Below, piece by piece: positions 8,622-15,423 of a stretch of 63,317 nucleotides of DNA. The DNA lies in assembly GCA_029262535.1 (NCBI GenBank), contig JAJCZF010000050.1, forward strand, positions 1 to 63,317. The letters are read 5' to 3'. Positions within the stretch are counted from its first letter, which is position 1. The number at the start of each line of letters is the position of its first letter. Both the position numbers and the translations under genes were made by a program. Source of the stretch: Deltaproteobacteria bacterium. GTDB lineage: Bacteria > Desulfobacterota > GWC2-55-46 > JAJCZF01. The notes beneath the pieces were generated by a model, which was not told the origin of the DNA, did not search any database, and saw nothing but the letters and a program-made list of their open reading frames with translations.

Positions 8622-8653
8622 TTGCCAATATTATAAAATCTTCTTATAATATT
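8622..8653 (+). promoter_or_regulatory. Near-consensus promoter with overlapping operator-like inverted repeat
   Basis: TTGCCA (8622-8627), a 17-nt spacer and a perfect TATAAT (8645-8650). A 10-bp perfect inverted repeat, AATATTATAA (8627-8636) and TTATAATATT (8644-8653), covers the spacer and the -10 element, the expected position for a repressor site. The start site is predicted near 8657, 57 nt before the NfuA-like ATG. Confidence 0.65.
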
Positions 8654-8713
8654 TCGATTCAGCGCCCTGCCACTTCTGGGAGGTGACGCAATACTTTTAT
8701 GGAGGTAGTACCA

Positions 8714-9161
<448 letters not shown>

Positions 9162-9572
9162 ATGAGCAAGGTAACCGTATGGTTCATTCGATGCGCCATG
9201 ATATACTTCGTCATTGCGATACTGCTGGGCATACACATGTCGGCGGCAGGCCCCGTATATCCTTATTTGCAGATACATACGCACTTTAATCTGCTCGGAT
9301 GGATGTCGATGATGATATTCGGCGTGGCCTACCACATACTGCCGCGTTTTAGCGGAAGGCAACTATGGAGTGAGAAGCTCGCTTACGCGAGCCTCTACAT
9401 AACCAATATAGGGCTCCTCGGAATGGCCCTTGGCTGGATACTGACGGCAAAGGGCAGCGGCAGCGCGGTACATACCCTCTTCTCAGTAGTAGAGGGTCTA
9501 GGCATATTCTGTTTCATCGTCAACATGTTCAAGACGGTTAAAGCAGCGCCAACCCCGCCCGCTAAAAAATGA
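9162..9572 (+). CDS. Four-helix heme-copper-oxidase subunit I-like membrane protein
   Basis: 136 residues, four predicted transmembrane helices (about 8-28, 38-61, 73-95, 105-124). The motif HTHFNLLGW (His39, His41) followed by GVAYHILPRF (His58) is the pattern found in the N-terminal part of cbb3/NorB-type subunit I and in NnrS-like proteins, where the histidines bind heme. The length is far too short for an oxidase subunit, and the copper-site histidines of later helices are absent. It is therefore a small heme-binding or sensor-like relative of unknown function. It is coupled to the ferredoxin gene (TAG immediately followed by ATG). Its TGA stop is the first three bases of a palindromic repeat (TGATCTTTTTCCC). 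Confidence 0.7.
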   Translation: MSKVTVWFIRCAMIYFVIAILLGIHMSAAGPVYPYLQIHTHFNLLGWMSMMIFGVAYHILPRFSGRQLWSEKLAYASLYITNIGLLGMALGWILTAKGSGSAVHTLFSVVEGLGIFCFIVNMFKTVKAAPTPPAKK

Positions 9573-9800
9573 TCTTTTTCCCCGCCACACAGGTGTGGTC
9601 TTATTATCACCAACGCGGGCAAAGAGATACCCGGCATTAGAGGGTTTATTTCGCGAACGTAAGGCCACTTATGTGGCTTCGTTGGGACTAAAAATATAAA
9701 TGCTCACGTGAAAGACCACGCTACACATTTCTATTTTCAGCCCCGCCTTGATTCAGGGAAAAATCTCTATTTTTTAGTCCAAGCTTGTTAGTTGGGTAAA
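9570..9800 (+). repeat. Palindromic repeat family A, copy 1 (interrupted)
   Basis: Head TGATCTTTTTCCC (9570-9582, its TGA being the stop codon of the preceding gene). The rest of the element resumes at about 9677 (CTTCGTTGGGA) and runs through GCTCACGTG, a CCCCGCCTTGATTCAGG block (9741-9757) and AAAAATCTCTATTTTTTAG to TTAGTTGGGTAAA at 9800. Copies 2 and 3 are continuous where copy 1 has about 94 extra bases (9583-9676), so copy 1 appears to be interrupted by another palindromic repeat. Confidence 0.75.
9583..9676 (+). repeat. Family B repeat nested within family A copy 1
   Basis: Contains the cap palindrome CCACAC-AG-GTGTGG (9585-9598), a TCTTATTAT spacer, CGCGGGC, a TTTATTTCGCG arm (9647-9657) and a second hairpin AAGGCCAC/GTGGCTT. 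Its boundaries are inferred by comparison with uninterrupted family A copies. Confidence 0.6.
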
Positions 9801-9846
9801 AGACCAAAGATAAATACACAGACAAGAAAAAACTATAAATAATCGA

Positions 9847-9974
9847 CGCGGATGATAAAGGAGAAGCATCTCGAAACTTTATCCGCGAAAACATGACCAC
9901 ACCTGTGTGGCGCGGGCGATAAAGTTCAGAGGTTCAAAAACTTTACCCGCGAAAAGAAACACACGGCCCGTGTG
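9847..9974 (-). repeat. Family B composite repeat, inverted copy with four hairpins in tandem
   Basis: Four stems follow one another: CGCGGATGATAAAG/CTTTATCCGCG (9847-9887), cap CCACACCTGTGTGG (9897-9910), CGCGGGCGATAAAGTT/AACTTTACCCGCG (9911-9951) and CACACGG/CCGTGTG (9960-9974). The first two parts line up with the copies at 34800-34864 and 15307-15369. The orientation is opposite to the nearby copy at 9583-9676, so the two copies face each other across the intergenic region. Confidence 0.75.
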
Positions 9975-9997
9975 CGACCGTGTGAGGAGAGAGTAAG

Positions 9998-10201
9998 ATG
10001 CCAGAGATAACAAAAGATATGACTATCGGCGATGTTCTGGAAAACTATCCGAAGGCCGAAAAGGTTTTTCTAAAACATTTCGGCAACGGTTGCTTTACAT
10101 GTCCCGGCTCCAAGACCGAGGATATCGCCTTTGGCGCCAATATGCACGGACTTGACGCCGACACCATCATAGCGGAACTGAACGAAGCCATTAACTCCTA
10201 A
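9998..10201 (+). CDS. DUF1858 redox-disulfide domain protein
   Basis: 67 residues, a complete DUF1858 domain (hybrid-cluster-protein-associated redox disulfide domain): ITKDMTIGDVLENYPKAEKVFLKHFGNGCFTCPGSK. The CxxC-like pair is Cys32 and Cys35. Family knowledge: such domains occur alone or fused to hybrid cluster proteins and other anaerobic redox proteins; the biochemical role is not settled. A strong GAGGAGAGAG ribosome site precedes the ATG. It is followed 13 bp later by a related small protein, and the two form a pair (both begin xITKDMTIxDxL). Confidence 0.82.
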   Translation: MPEITKDMTIGDVLENYPKAEKVFLKHFGNGCFTCPGSKTEDIAFGANMHGLDADTIIAELNEAINS

Positions 10202-10214
10202 ACGGAGAAAAGAT

Positions 10215-10412
10215 ATGTCCGACAAGATAACGAAGGATATGACGATCAACGATACGCTAAGGCTCTATCCGGAGACGACCGGCGTATTTACCACATTCGG
10301 CATGGACTCATGTTGCGGCGGAGCCGCCTCTATCGAGGCCTCGTGCGAACGTGACGGAGCACCGCTCGAAGAGGTTTTAAAAGCCTTGAACGACACAGCC
10401 TCTGAAAAATGA
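10215..10412 (+). CDS. ScdA-N/DUF542-like small protein with DSCCGG motif
   Basis: 65 residues. The opening KITKDMTINDTLRLYPET resembles the neighbouring DUF1858 protein. The FGMDSCCGG motif (Cys33-Cys34) is the hallmark of the N-terminal domain of ScdA/YtfE/Ric di-iron repair proteins (DUF542). The hemerythrin-like di-iron part is missing, so this is the isolated N-terminal module. Family knowledge: Ric proteins repair Fe-S clusters damaged by nitric oxide or oxidants. The stop codon TGA is the start of family A repeat copy 2. Ribosome site CGGAG is present. Confidence 0.78.
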   Translation: MSDKITKDMTINDTLRLYPETTGVFTTFGMDSCCGGAASIEASCERDGAPLEEVLKALNDTASEK

Positions 10413-10526
10413 TCTTTTTCCCTGGCTCTTCGTTGGGGTTAAAAATAAAATTGCTCACGTATAGACATACGCTCCGCATTTTATTTTTTCCCCCGCCTCA
10501 ATCCAGAAAAAAATCTCTATTTTTCA
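10410..10526 (+). repeat. Palindromic repeat family A, copy 2
   Basis: About 117 bp, uninterrupted, starting with TGATCTTTTTCCC in which TGA is the stop codon of the preceding gene. The left arm (10411-10461) and right arm (10468-10517) pair along most of their length: GATCTTTTTCCCTGG with CCAGAAAAAAATC at the ends, AAAATAAAAT with ATTTTATTTT in the middle and ACGTAT/ATACGC at the centre. It aligns with copies 1 and 3. Confidence 0.8.
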
Positions 10527-10573
10527 GATAAACACTAACACACTAAACCACAACCACCAAGGAGAATACCAAT

Positions 10574-11236
10574 ATGAGCATGTTTCTCGGTCCCATCCAT
10601 TACTGGCTATATAACAAGATACAACTGGTCGAGGCGCGTGAAGTAGAGGTCGCGCTGGCCTTTAAGGAAAAGTACGGCGACGAGGTAAGCGCACTGGTCG
10701 AGGCCAACTGCGCGGAGCACGGTCAGTACTATGACGACGCCGTAGCCCTTGAAGATATGATAGGGGCGACGCCGATACACCAGTACCTGGACGGAGCAAT
10801 CAGGCAGGTCGAGACACGCGAAGCGGCGCTCCTTAAGAAACTGATTGAAAAGTACGGCGACGACGCCAAAGAGCTCGCCCTCGGCGCAGCCAAGAACCAC
10901 GGCGACCGCGTCGGCATGGCGGAGAACGAAGAGGTCGCCTCTGACGACGCAACACCGGGCGACATACTGAACGCCGTTAAGAACACATTCCTCGACGGAA
11001 TGCCGTGCGACCACGTAACAGGCTCGGGAGAGGCCACCGCCAACTCCGTAACCGAAACACACAGCGACTGTCTGCACCGCGACTTCTGGACAAAGGCCGG
11101 CGCGAGCGAGACATTTATGTGCTCATATCTCGGTCGCTGGATCGATGGCTTTGCAGAGGCGGTCGGAGGCAAGCACAGACGCGGTAAGACCCTCGTAAAC
11201 GGCGACGCCCAGTGCGAAGACGTATACTCAGTCTAA
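10574..11236 (+). CDS. Unrecognised protein with an internal duplication and a Cys/His-rich C-terminus
   Basis: 220 residues, cytoplasmic (no signal peptide or membrane segment). Residues 7-50 and 67-110 are an evident tandem duplication: PIHYWLYNKIQLVEAREVEV against PIHQYLDGAIRQVETREAAL, then EKYGDE against EKYGDD, and each unit ends near xHG. The C-terminal part carries MPCDHVTGSGE, HSDCLHRDFW, MCSYLGRWIDGF and the terminal QCEDVYSV, with five cysteines in all (46, 145, 166, 183, 214). I do not recognise the family. A metal- or cofactor-binding role is inferred only from the Cys/His content and from the neighbours (DUF1858, ScdA-N and Mrp proteins). AAGGAG precedes the ATG. It is bracketed by family A repeats on both sides. 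Confidence 0.7.
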   Translation: MSMFLGPIHYWLYNKIQLVEAREVEVALAFKEKYGDEVSALVEANCAEHGQYYDDAVALEDMIGATPIHQYLDGAIRQVETREAALLKKLIEKYGDDAKELALGAAKNHGDRVGMAENEEVASDDATPGDILNAVKNTFLDGMPCDHVTGSGEATANSVTETHSDCLHRDFWTKAGASETFMCSYLGRWIDGFAEAVGGKHRRGKTLVNGDAQCEDVYSV

Positions 11237-11240
11237 AAAT

Positions 11241-11383
11241 TGATCTTTTTCCCTGACTCTGCGTTGTGGTAGAAAATAAAAAGCTCGACGTACGGACGTA
11301 CGACTCGCGTTTTATTTTCCACCCCGCCTTGATTCAGGAAAAAATCTCTAATTTTTAGCGCAAGCTCCTTAGTTGGGTAAAAA
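11241..11383 (+). repeat. Palindromic repeat family A, copy 3
   Basis: About 143 bp and the best-formed hairpin of the family. The core is GGTAGAAAATAAAA (11268-11281) against TTTTATTTTCCACC (11310-11323), with CGTACG on each side of a GA centre (near 11289-11302). The outer arms are GATCTTTTTCCCTGA and TCAGGAAAAAATC, and the tail is TTAGTTGGGTAAAA. Here the upstream gene ends at TAA four bases before the TGATC head, so the element follows the stop codon and does not provide it. Confidence 0.82.
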
Positions 11384-11410
11384 CAAAAAAACATAGGAAA
11401 GACAACTATA

Positions 11411-12469
11411 ATGACAGATAATAAGATAACTCAGGCCGCGGTACTTGAAGCCCTATCGTCCGTAATGGACCCGGAACTCGGCAAGGATATCGTCGCCGCC
11501 AATATGGTCAGCGACATTAAGATCGACGGGGCGAATGTTTCGTTCCGCTTTACGCTTACGACAAACGCCTGTCCGCTTAAAGAAGAGCTCGAAGCCAACG
11601 CGCGCGCGGCGGCCGAGGCGATTCCCGGCGTAGGAGATGTCACGGTAGAGATGGACTCGCGCGTACCGCAGTCCAAAGGGCTTCCCGATAAGGAACCGAT
11701 ACCTAACGTAAAAAACACCATAGCCGTGGCAAGCGGCAAGGGCGGCGTCGGCAAATCGACCGTAGCCGTTAATCTCGCCTTAGCGCTCAAAAAGAGTGGC
11801 GCTCGTGTTGGCCTCGTTGACATAGATGTATACGGCCCCTCGGTGCCGATCATGATGGGCATCGACGAAGATCTCAAGGCCACCGAAGACGAGATGATAA
11901 TCCCCAATGAACAGTACGGCATCAAGGTAGTAAGCGTCGGCTTCATGCTCAAGGGAGACACGGCCCTCATATGGCGCGGCCCACTCGTAATGCAGCTCGT
12001 TACTCAGTTCCTTAAGGGCGTTAGCTGGGGCGCGCTCGACTATCTCGTTATCGATATGCCTCCCGGCACGGGTGATGCGCAACTTACGCTCGCCCAGACC
12101 ATACCGCTCTCCGGCGCGGTCATAGTATCGACGCCGCAGGACGTCGCCCTCATGGACGCAAGAAGGGCGATCAAGATGTTTGGCGAAGTCAACGCGCCAA
12201 TACTCGGTGTCGTCGAAAATATGAGCTACTTCGAGTGTCCGCACTGCAACGAAAAGACCGAGATATTCAGCACCGGCGGAGCCGAAGAGACGAGCAAGCG
12301 TTATGAGGTCCCCTTCCTCGGCAAGATACCGCTCGACCCGGTCATCAGAGAGGGCGGAGACACCGGCAGGCCCATAGTCGTAGCCGACCCTGATAGCCAA
12401 CACTCAAAGGTCTTTGTGGATATAGCGGGAAAGGTCGCAAGCACCCTTAGCGTCCTGGCCCTCGCCTAA
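11411..12469 (+). CDS. mrp: Mrp/Nbp35-family P-loop Fe-S cluster carrier ATPase
   Basis: 352 residues. An N-terminal MIP18/DUF59 domain (about 1-85, VMDPELGKDIVAANMV) is followed by a deviant-Walker P-loop ATPase domain (GKGGVGKST at 109-117, DIDVYGPSVP, DMPPGTGD). The conserved cluster-binding CPHC (Cys276, Cys279) lies in ENMSYFECPHC. Family knowledge: ApbC/Mrp/Nbp35 dimers bind a bridging [4Fe-4S] cluster and deliver it to targets in the cytoplasm. It closes the plus-strand Fe-S block started by the NFU protein, which supports a cluster assembly or repair role for the block as a whole. Confidence 0.92.
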   Translation: MTDNKITQAAVLEALSSVMDPELGKDIVAANMVSDIKIDGANVSFRFTLTTNACPLKEELEANARAAAEAIPGVGDVTVEMDSRVPQSKGLPDKEPIPNVKNTIAVASGKGGVGKSTVAVNLALALKKSGARVGLVDIDVYGPSVPIMMGIDEDLKATEDEMIIPNEQYGIKVVSVGFMLKGDTALIWRGPLVMQLVTQFLKGVSWGALDYLVIDMPPGTGDAQLTLAQTIPLSGAVIVSTPQDVALMDARRAIKMFGEVNAPILGVVENMSYFECPHCNEKTEIFSTGGAEETSKRYEVPFLGKIPLDPVIREGGDTGRPIVVADPDSQHSKVFVDIAGKVASTLSVLALA

Positions 12470-12575
12470 AAGTCGGGCGCGAAGCTCTATTTCTTTAACC
12501 ATGAACTAATCGGTATACATCTTCATTCAGGACAGTTTGACCCACTTAAAGTTAGCAAAAATAGCCGTATAAGGG

Positions 12576-12605
12576 TTGTAAACCAGCCTCCTCTCGTGCT
12601 ATATA
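12576..12605 (+). promoter_or_regulatory. Candidate promoter of the response regulator
   Basis: TTGTAA (12576-12581), 18-nt spacer and TATATA (12600-12605). The predicted start site is about 12612, some 30 nt before the ATG. Confidence 0.4.
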
Positions 12606-12641
12606 TAGTTCCGGCTACCAAATACTTGAATAGAGGTCTTA

Positions 12642-13151
12642 ATGGAAAAGAAAAAGATACTTATCGTCGAAGACGAACCGGTCTCAGCGGTGCTGATAGA
12701 AGAGAATATAAAGGCCCTTGGTTACGAAGTACAGGCAACGGTCAAGAGCGGCATTGAAGCGATATCAGAGATTGAAAAAGAAGTACCGGCAGTCGTCCTA
12801 ATGGACATCATGCTTGAAGGATCCATGGACGGCATAGAGGCAGCCGAAATTATAATAGCGCGTTTCGACGTGCCTGTCATATACCTCACCGCATTTGACG
12901 AGGAAGAGCTATTCAAACGCGCAAAGGAGACCGGTCCCTTCGGTTACATCATAAAACCTGTCGAAACCCGCGACCTGCACCGCGCCATAGAGATGGCCGT
13001 ATACCAACACCATACCGAGATAGAACTCAAAAAACGGCTCGACGAGCTTGAGAGACTGAATAAACTCATGGTAGGCCGTGAACTCAAGATGAACAACATG
13101 AAAAAACAGATAAAAGAGTTGGAAGATAGAATGAGAGAGCTGGAAAAGTGA
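12642..13151 (+). CDS. Single-domain response regulator with C-terminal coiled coil
   Basis: 169 residues. The receiver domain (1-120) is complete: acidic pair ED at 10-11, phospho-acceptor Asp55 (VVLMDIMLEG), the Thr of YLTAF and the Lys of IIKPVE. Residues 125-169 are a strongly charged heptad-like helix (KKRLDELERLNKLMVGRELKM onward), with no DNA-binding or enzymatic output domain. The receiver sequence resembles those of PAS/GGDEF-associated histidine kinase systems. Output is probably by protein-protein interaction or dimerisation through the helix. No kinase gene is adjacent. The TGA stop overlaps a palindromic repeat (13149-13175). Confidence 0.82.
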   Translation: MEKKKILIVEDEPVSAVLIEENIKALGYEVQATVKSGIEAISEIEKEVPAVVLMDIMLEGSMDGIEAAEIIIARFDVPVIYLTAFDEEELFKRAKETGPFGYIIKPVETRDLHRAIEMAVYQHHTEIELKKRLDELERLNKLMVGRELKMNNMKKQIKELEDRMRELEK

Positions 13152-13175
13152 GGCGGTCGCCTCTCTTATTTCGCG
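13149..13175 (+). repeat. Family B repeat with alternative cap (GAGGCG-GT-CGCCTC)
   Basis: Directly overlaps the TGA stop of the response regulator. The 14-nt cap palindrome GAGGCG-GT-CGCCTC (13150-13163) is followed by TCTTATTTCGCG (13164-13175). The same 24-nt arrangement occurs on the other strand at 32055-32082. The rest of the element is missing here, because the convergent dut gene ends 17 bp further on. Confidence 0.75.
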
Positions 13176-13191
13176 CCACACTGTGCGGCCT

Positions 13192-13623
13192 CTACCTGGA
13201 CCCTGTGGAACCGAAGCCGCCTTCGCCCCTCTTTGTATTGTTCAGTTCCGGAACCTCTTCGATCACAACCGGTATTACCGGCTTGACGACCATTTGCGCG
13301 ATGCGCGCGCCGGGCTCCACCCTGAAGGGTACGTCCGAGTGATTTATCAGTATGACGCCGATCTCACCGCGATAACCCTCGTCTACGGTTCCGGGGCTAT
13401 TTAATACCGTGACGGAACTCTTTAAGGCAAGGCCGCTCCTCGGCCTGACCTGCGCCTCCGTCCCTTCGGGCAGCTCTATTGCCAGCCCCGTGCCTATGAG
13501 CTTAGCCTTACCCGGTTCGATAGTTTCGTGCACATTAGAGTAGAGATCCATTCCCGCATCTCCGGGGTGGGAGAAGGCAGGCAATATCGCCCCCTCGGAG
13601 AGCCGCTTTATCTTTAGTATCAT
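13192..13623 (-). CDS. dut: Deoxyuridine 5'-triphosphate nucleotidohydrolase
   Basis: 143 residues with all five trimeric dUTPase motifs: [29 protein letters not shown] and the glycine-rich [10 protein letters not shown] at the C-terminus. It hydrolyses dUTP to dUMP and PPi, keeping uracil out of DNA and feeding thymidylate synthesis. I place the start at 13623: GAGGAG lies ten bases upstream and homologues start close to MILKIKRL. The 6-residue longer frame would overlap the upstream K+ channel gene. It follows the channel gene by a single base and is co-transcribed with it. Confidence 0.93.
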   Translation of the reverse strand: MILKIKRLSEGAILPAFSHPGDAGMDLYSNVHETIEPGKAKLIGTGLAIELPEGTEAQVRPRSGLALKSSVTVLNSPGTVDEGYRGEIGVILINHSDVPFRVEPGARIAQMVVKPVIPVVIEEVPELNNTKRGEGGFGSTGSR

Positions 13624-13624
13624 A

Positions 13625-14620
13625 TCAGGCAAGCTCCTCAAGGGTCTTAAGCTGCGGCCTGGTGCCTAACGCAACCAGCCTGTCTCCGCTATTTATTATT
13701 GTTTCGGGCGACGGGTGGGCCGTTATCCGAAGGTCGCCGACCTTCTTAACGGCCAGTATATTGGCCCCGGTCGTAGAGCGCGAACGCGCTTCGGCGACAC
13801 TCTTGCCGACAAATCCCGAACGCTCGTGCACGATCACCTCTTCCATTATCAGCTCTATGTCGGCCCCGGCCGTTACGATATCCATGAACTCGACCACGGC
13901 CGGGCGTATCAGAAGGCTTGCAAGGCGGTGACCGCCTAAACGATAAGGGCTAATGACCCTGTCGGCCCCGGCCCGAAGCAGCTTTCTTTCGACCTCGTCG
14001 TTGGTGGCGCGGGCAACTATTACAAGATCGGAATTAAGGGAGCGCGCGCTCAAGGTGACATAGACATTATCGGTGTCCGAGTTGGTTGCGCTAACAAGCC
14101 CCCTGGCCTTCATAATCCCGGCAAGCTTCAAGATATCGTCTTCAACGGCATTTCCCTTTATGTAGGTATAGTTGTTAACCAGGCATTTCTCTATGGCTAC
14201 GGGGTCTGAATCGACCACGACAAATTGAACGCCCTCTGCCTCCAGCTCGCGGGCGACCTCGCCGCCTACCTTTCCGAATCCGCAGATTATATAATGATCT
14301 TGTAAAGCCTCTATCCTGTTCTTCATCTTTCTCCTCTCAAGGTCGCCGTGAAGGTGGCCCGCGACTATATATTCGGCCAGTACCGATGCGATGTAAACAA
14401 AACCACCAACACCCATGACTATTATACCAATGGTAAATACCTGCCCCGTCGTGCTAAGCGGGTGAAGGTGGTCGTAACCCACCGTAGAGACGGTAATGAT
14501 CGTCATAAAGAGGGCCTCAAGAAAGGTCCACCCTTCTATAGTCATATAGCCGATAACTCCCAAAAACTGGATAAGGAAGAAGAATATGGCTATACGTATT
14601 ATATGTTTCCCAATTTGCAT
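13625..14620 (-). CDS. Two-TM potassium channel with RCK (TrkA-N/TrkA-C) domains
   Basis: 331 residues: TM1 (about 8-27), pore loop with selectivity filter TVGYD (46-50), TM2 (about 60-84), then a cytoplasmic RCK domain with a Rossmann motif ([17 protein letters not shown]) and a C-terminal TrkA-C domain (from about 240). The filter reads TVGYDH where most K+ channels have TVGYGD; TVGYDH/TVGFxE variants are known among prokaryotic RCK channels. RCK-C domains can bind c-di-AMP in several bacteria. A diadenylate cyclase is encoded at 44400-45203, so regulation by that nucleotide is a reasonable inference. Confidence 0.88.
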   Translation of the reverse strand: MQIGKHIIRIAIFFFLIQFLGVIGYMTIEGWTFLEALFMTIITVSTVGYDHLHPLSTTGQVFTIGIIVMGVGGFVYIASVLAEYIVAGHLHGDLERRKMKNRIEALQDHYIICGFGKVGGEVARELEAEGVQFVVVDSDPVAIEKCLVNNYTYIKGNAVEDDILKLAGIMKARGLVSATNSDTDNVYVTLSARSLNSDLVIVARATNDEVERKLLRAGADRVISPYRLGGHRLASLLIRPAVVEFMDIVTAGADIELIMEEVIVHERSGFVGKSVAEARSRSTTGANILAVKKVGDLRITAHPSPETIINSGDRLVALGTRPQLKTLEELA

Positions 14621-14978
14621 ATTGAGACCTTTTTCTAACGCCTTCGTAAGGCTCTATCCAAGGATGAGAATCTCTATATAAAAGCTTAACAAATATAGGG
14701 AGCTACGTCATCATCGTTTTTTTGAGACCTCTAATAGGAGAGATACAGGAGAGACTGTAAAACGAATATCCTAAGTTCTAACAGTATATTAGCATATCAG
14801 ACTTAAAGTGTGAAGTTATAGAAACCTTCTTACCTATTGTTTTTTAAAGAAAAAACTTGACATAAATTTTTGAGCGTGATAATTGAGTAGTATCATCAGA
14901 AAATATGGGGAGCGCGGAAGAGAGACAGACCTGCTCAAACAAACTAAAGCGAATAGTTCAATCGCGGGAGGTTTGAGG
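14621..14978. other. Divergent intergenic region
   Basis: 358 bp between the K+ channel gene and the small exported protein. It is AT-rich, with the promoter candidate at 14857-14883. I see no coding sequence or RNA gene. Confidence 0.5.
14857..14883 (+). promoter_or_regulatory. Candidate promoter of the small exported protein
   Basis: Perfect TTGACA (14857-14862) with GATAAT (14878-14883) at a short 15-nt spacing. A poly-A run precedes the -35 box. The predicted leader is about 90 nt. Confidence 0.4.
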
Positions 14979-15302
14979 ATGAAGAAGAGTCTAATATTTA
15001 CCATTACGATACTATTTATGGCGGCCATCTTACTGGTCCCGGCCGGTGCGAAGTCGCTTAAGGCGCAAGACTGTAACGGCCTGAGATTTCCAATAAATAG
15101 CGAAACCACGGGAAGACATCTCGGTAATATCTTAACGGATTTCGAGATACCAGGCAGCGAAGACGATCTACTCTGCCTCAAGGGGACCTTTAACAACAGG
15201 CCCTATCAGTACAGATATATGTGCAACGAAGATGGCGACTGGGTCTTTATAGAAAAACTGAAGAGCAGTCCGCGAGGATGCATAAGAGGCAAGATCACCT
15301 GA
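14979..15302 (+). CDS. Small exported protein of unknown function
   Basis: 107 residues. A signal peptide (MKKSLIFTITILFMAAILL, cut near AGA or LKA) precedes a mature part of about 80 residues with four cysteines (CNGLRF, LLCLKG, MCNEDGDW, GCIRGK), which suggests two disulfides in the periplasm. I recognise no domain. The start is set at 14979 because GGGAGG lies nine bases upstream and the signal peptide begins there; a longer frame from 14883 has no signal character. The stop codon TGA is followed at once by a family B palindromic repeat. Confidence 0.65.
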   Translation: MKKSLIFTITILFMAAILLVPAGAKSLKAQDCNGLRFPINSETTGRHLGNILTDFEIPGSEDDLLCLKGTFNNRPYQYRYMCNEDGDWVFIEKLKSSPRGCIRGKIT

Positions 15303-15370
15303 CCGCCCACACAGGTGTGGCCTTATTTCGCGGAAGAATTTTCTAGTGATTGGTAGTTCGTTATCCGCGC
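15300..15370 (+). repeat. Family B composite repeat at the stop codon of the exported protein
   Basis: TGA-CCGC, then cap CCACAC-AG-GTGTGG (15307-15320), then CCTTATTTCGCGGA (arm CGCGGA at 15329-15334), a 29-nt spacer and arm TCCGCG (15364-15369). The arms pair, giving a two-hairpin element. The same order is found on the minus strand after cimA (34800-34878) and, with another cap, after atpI (32017-32082). Confidence 0.78.
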
Positions 15371-15423
15371 CGGTAATATGAAGAAAGACTAAAAAACTTA
15401 ATAGATCTACAGAACTTCCCCAA

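Larger units (their letters stand above)
8197..8713. other. Divergent regulatory region between cytochrome c and the Fe-S cluster
   Basis: 517 bp without a coding sequence that I can support. From left to right it holds the cytochrome c promoter, a perfect 8-bp dyad followed by a T run (8354-8385), a hairpin GCGCGACAA/TTGTGGCGC (8391-8415), an FNR-type box (8487-8500), a small hairpin AGA-CCC/GGG-TCT followed by T (8593-8613) and a near-consensus promoter overlapped by an inverted repeat (8622-8653). The density of dyads is unusual for this genome. Confidence 0.6.
9573..9997. other. Repeat-filled intergenic region
   Basis: 425 bp with no coding sequence. Almost all of it is accounted for by repeats: family A copy 1 with its nested insert (9570-9800), and four consecutive hairpins (9847-9974) that end 14 nt before the ribosome site of the next gene. 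Confidence 0.7.

Noticed and set aside
9847-9974. CRISPR-like spacing of hairpins
   Set aside because: Units are unequal palindromes without regular spacers; no cas gene in the window.
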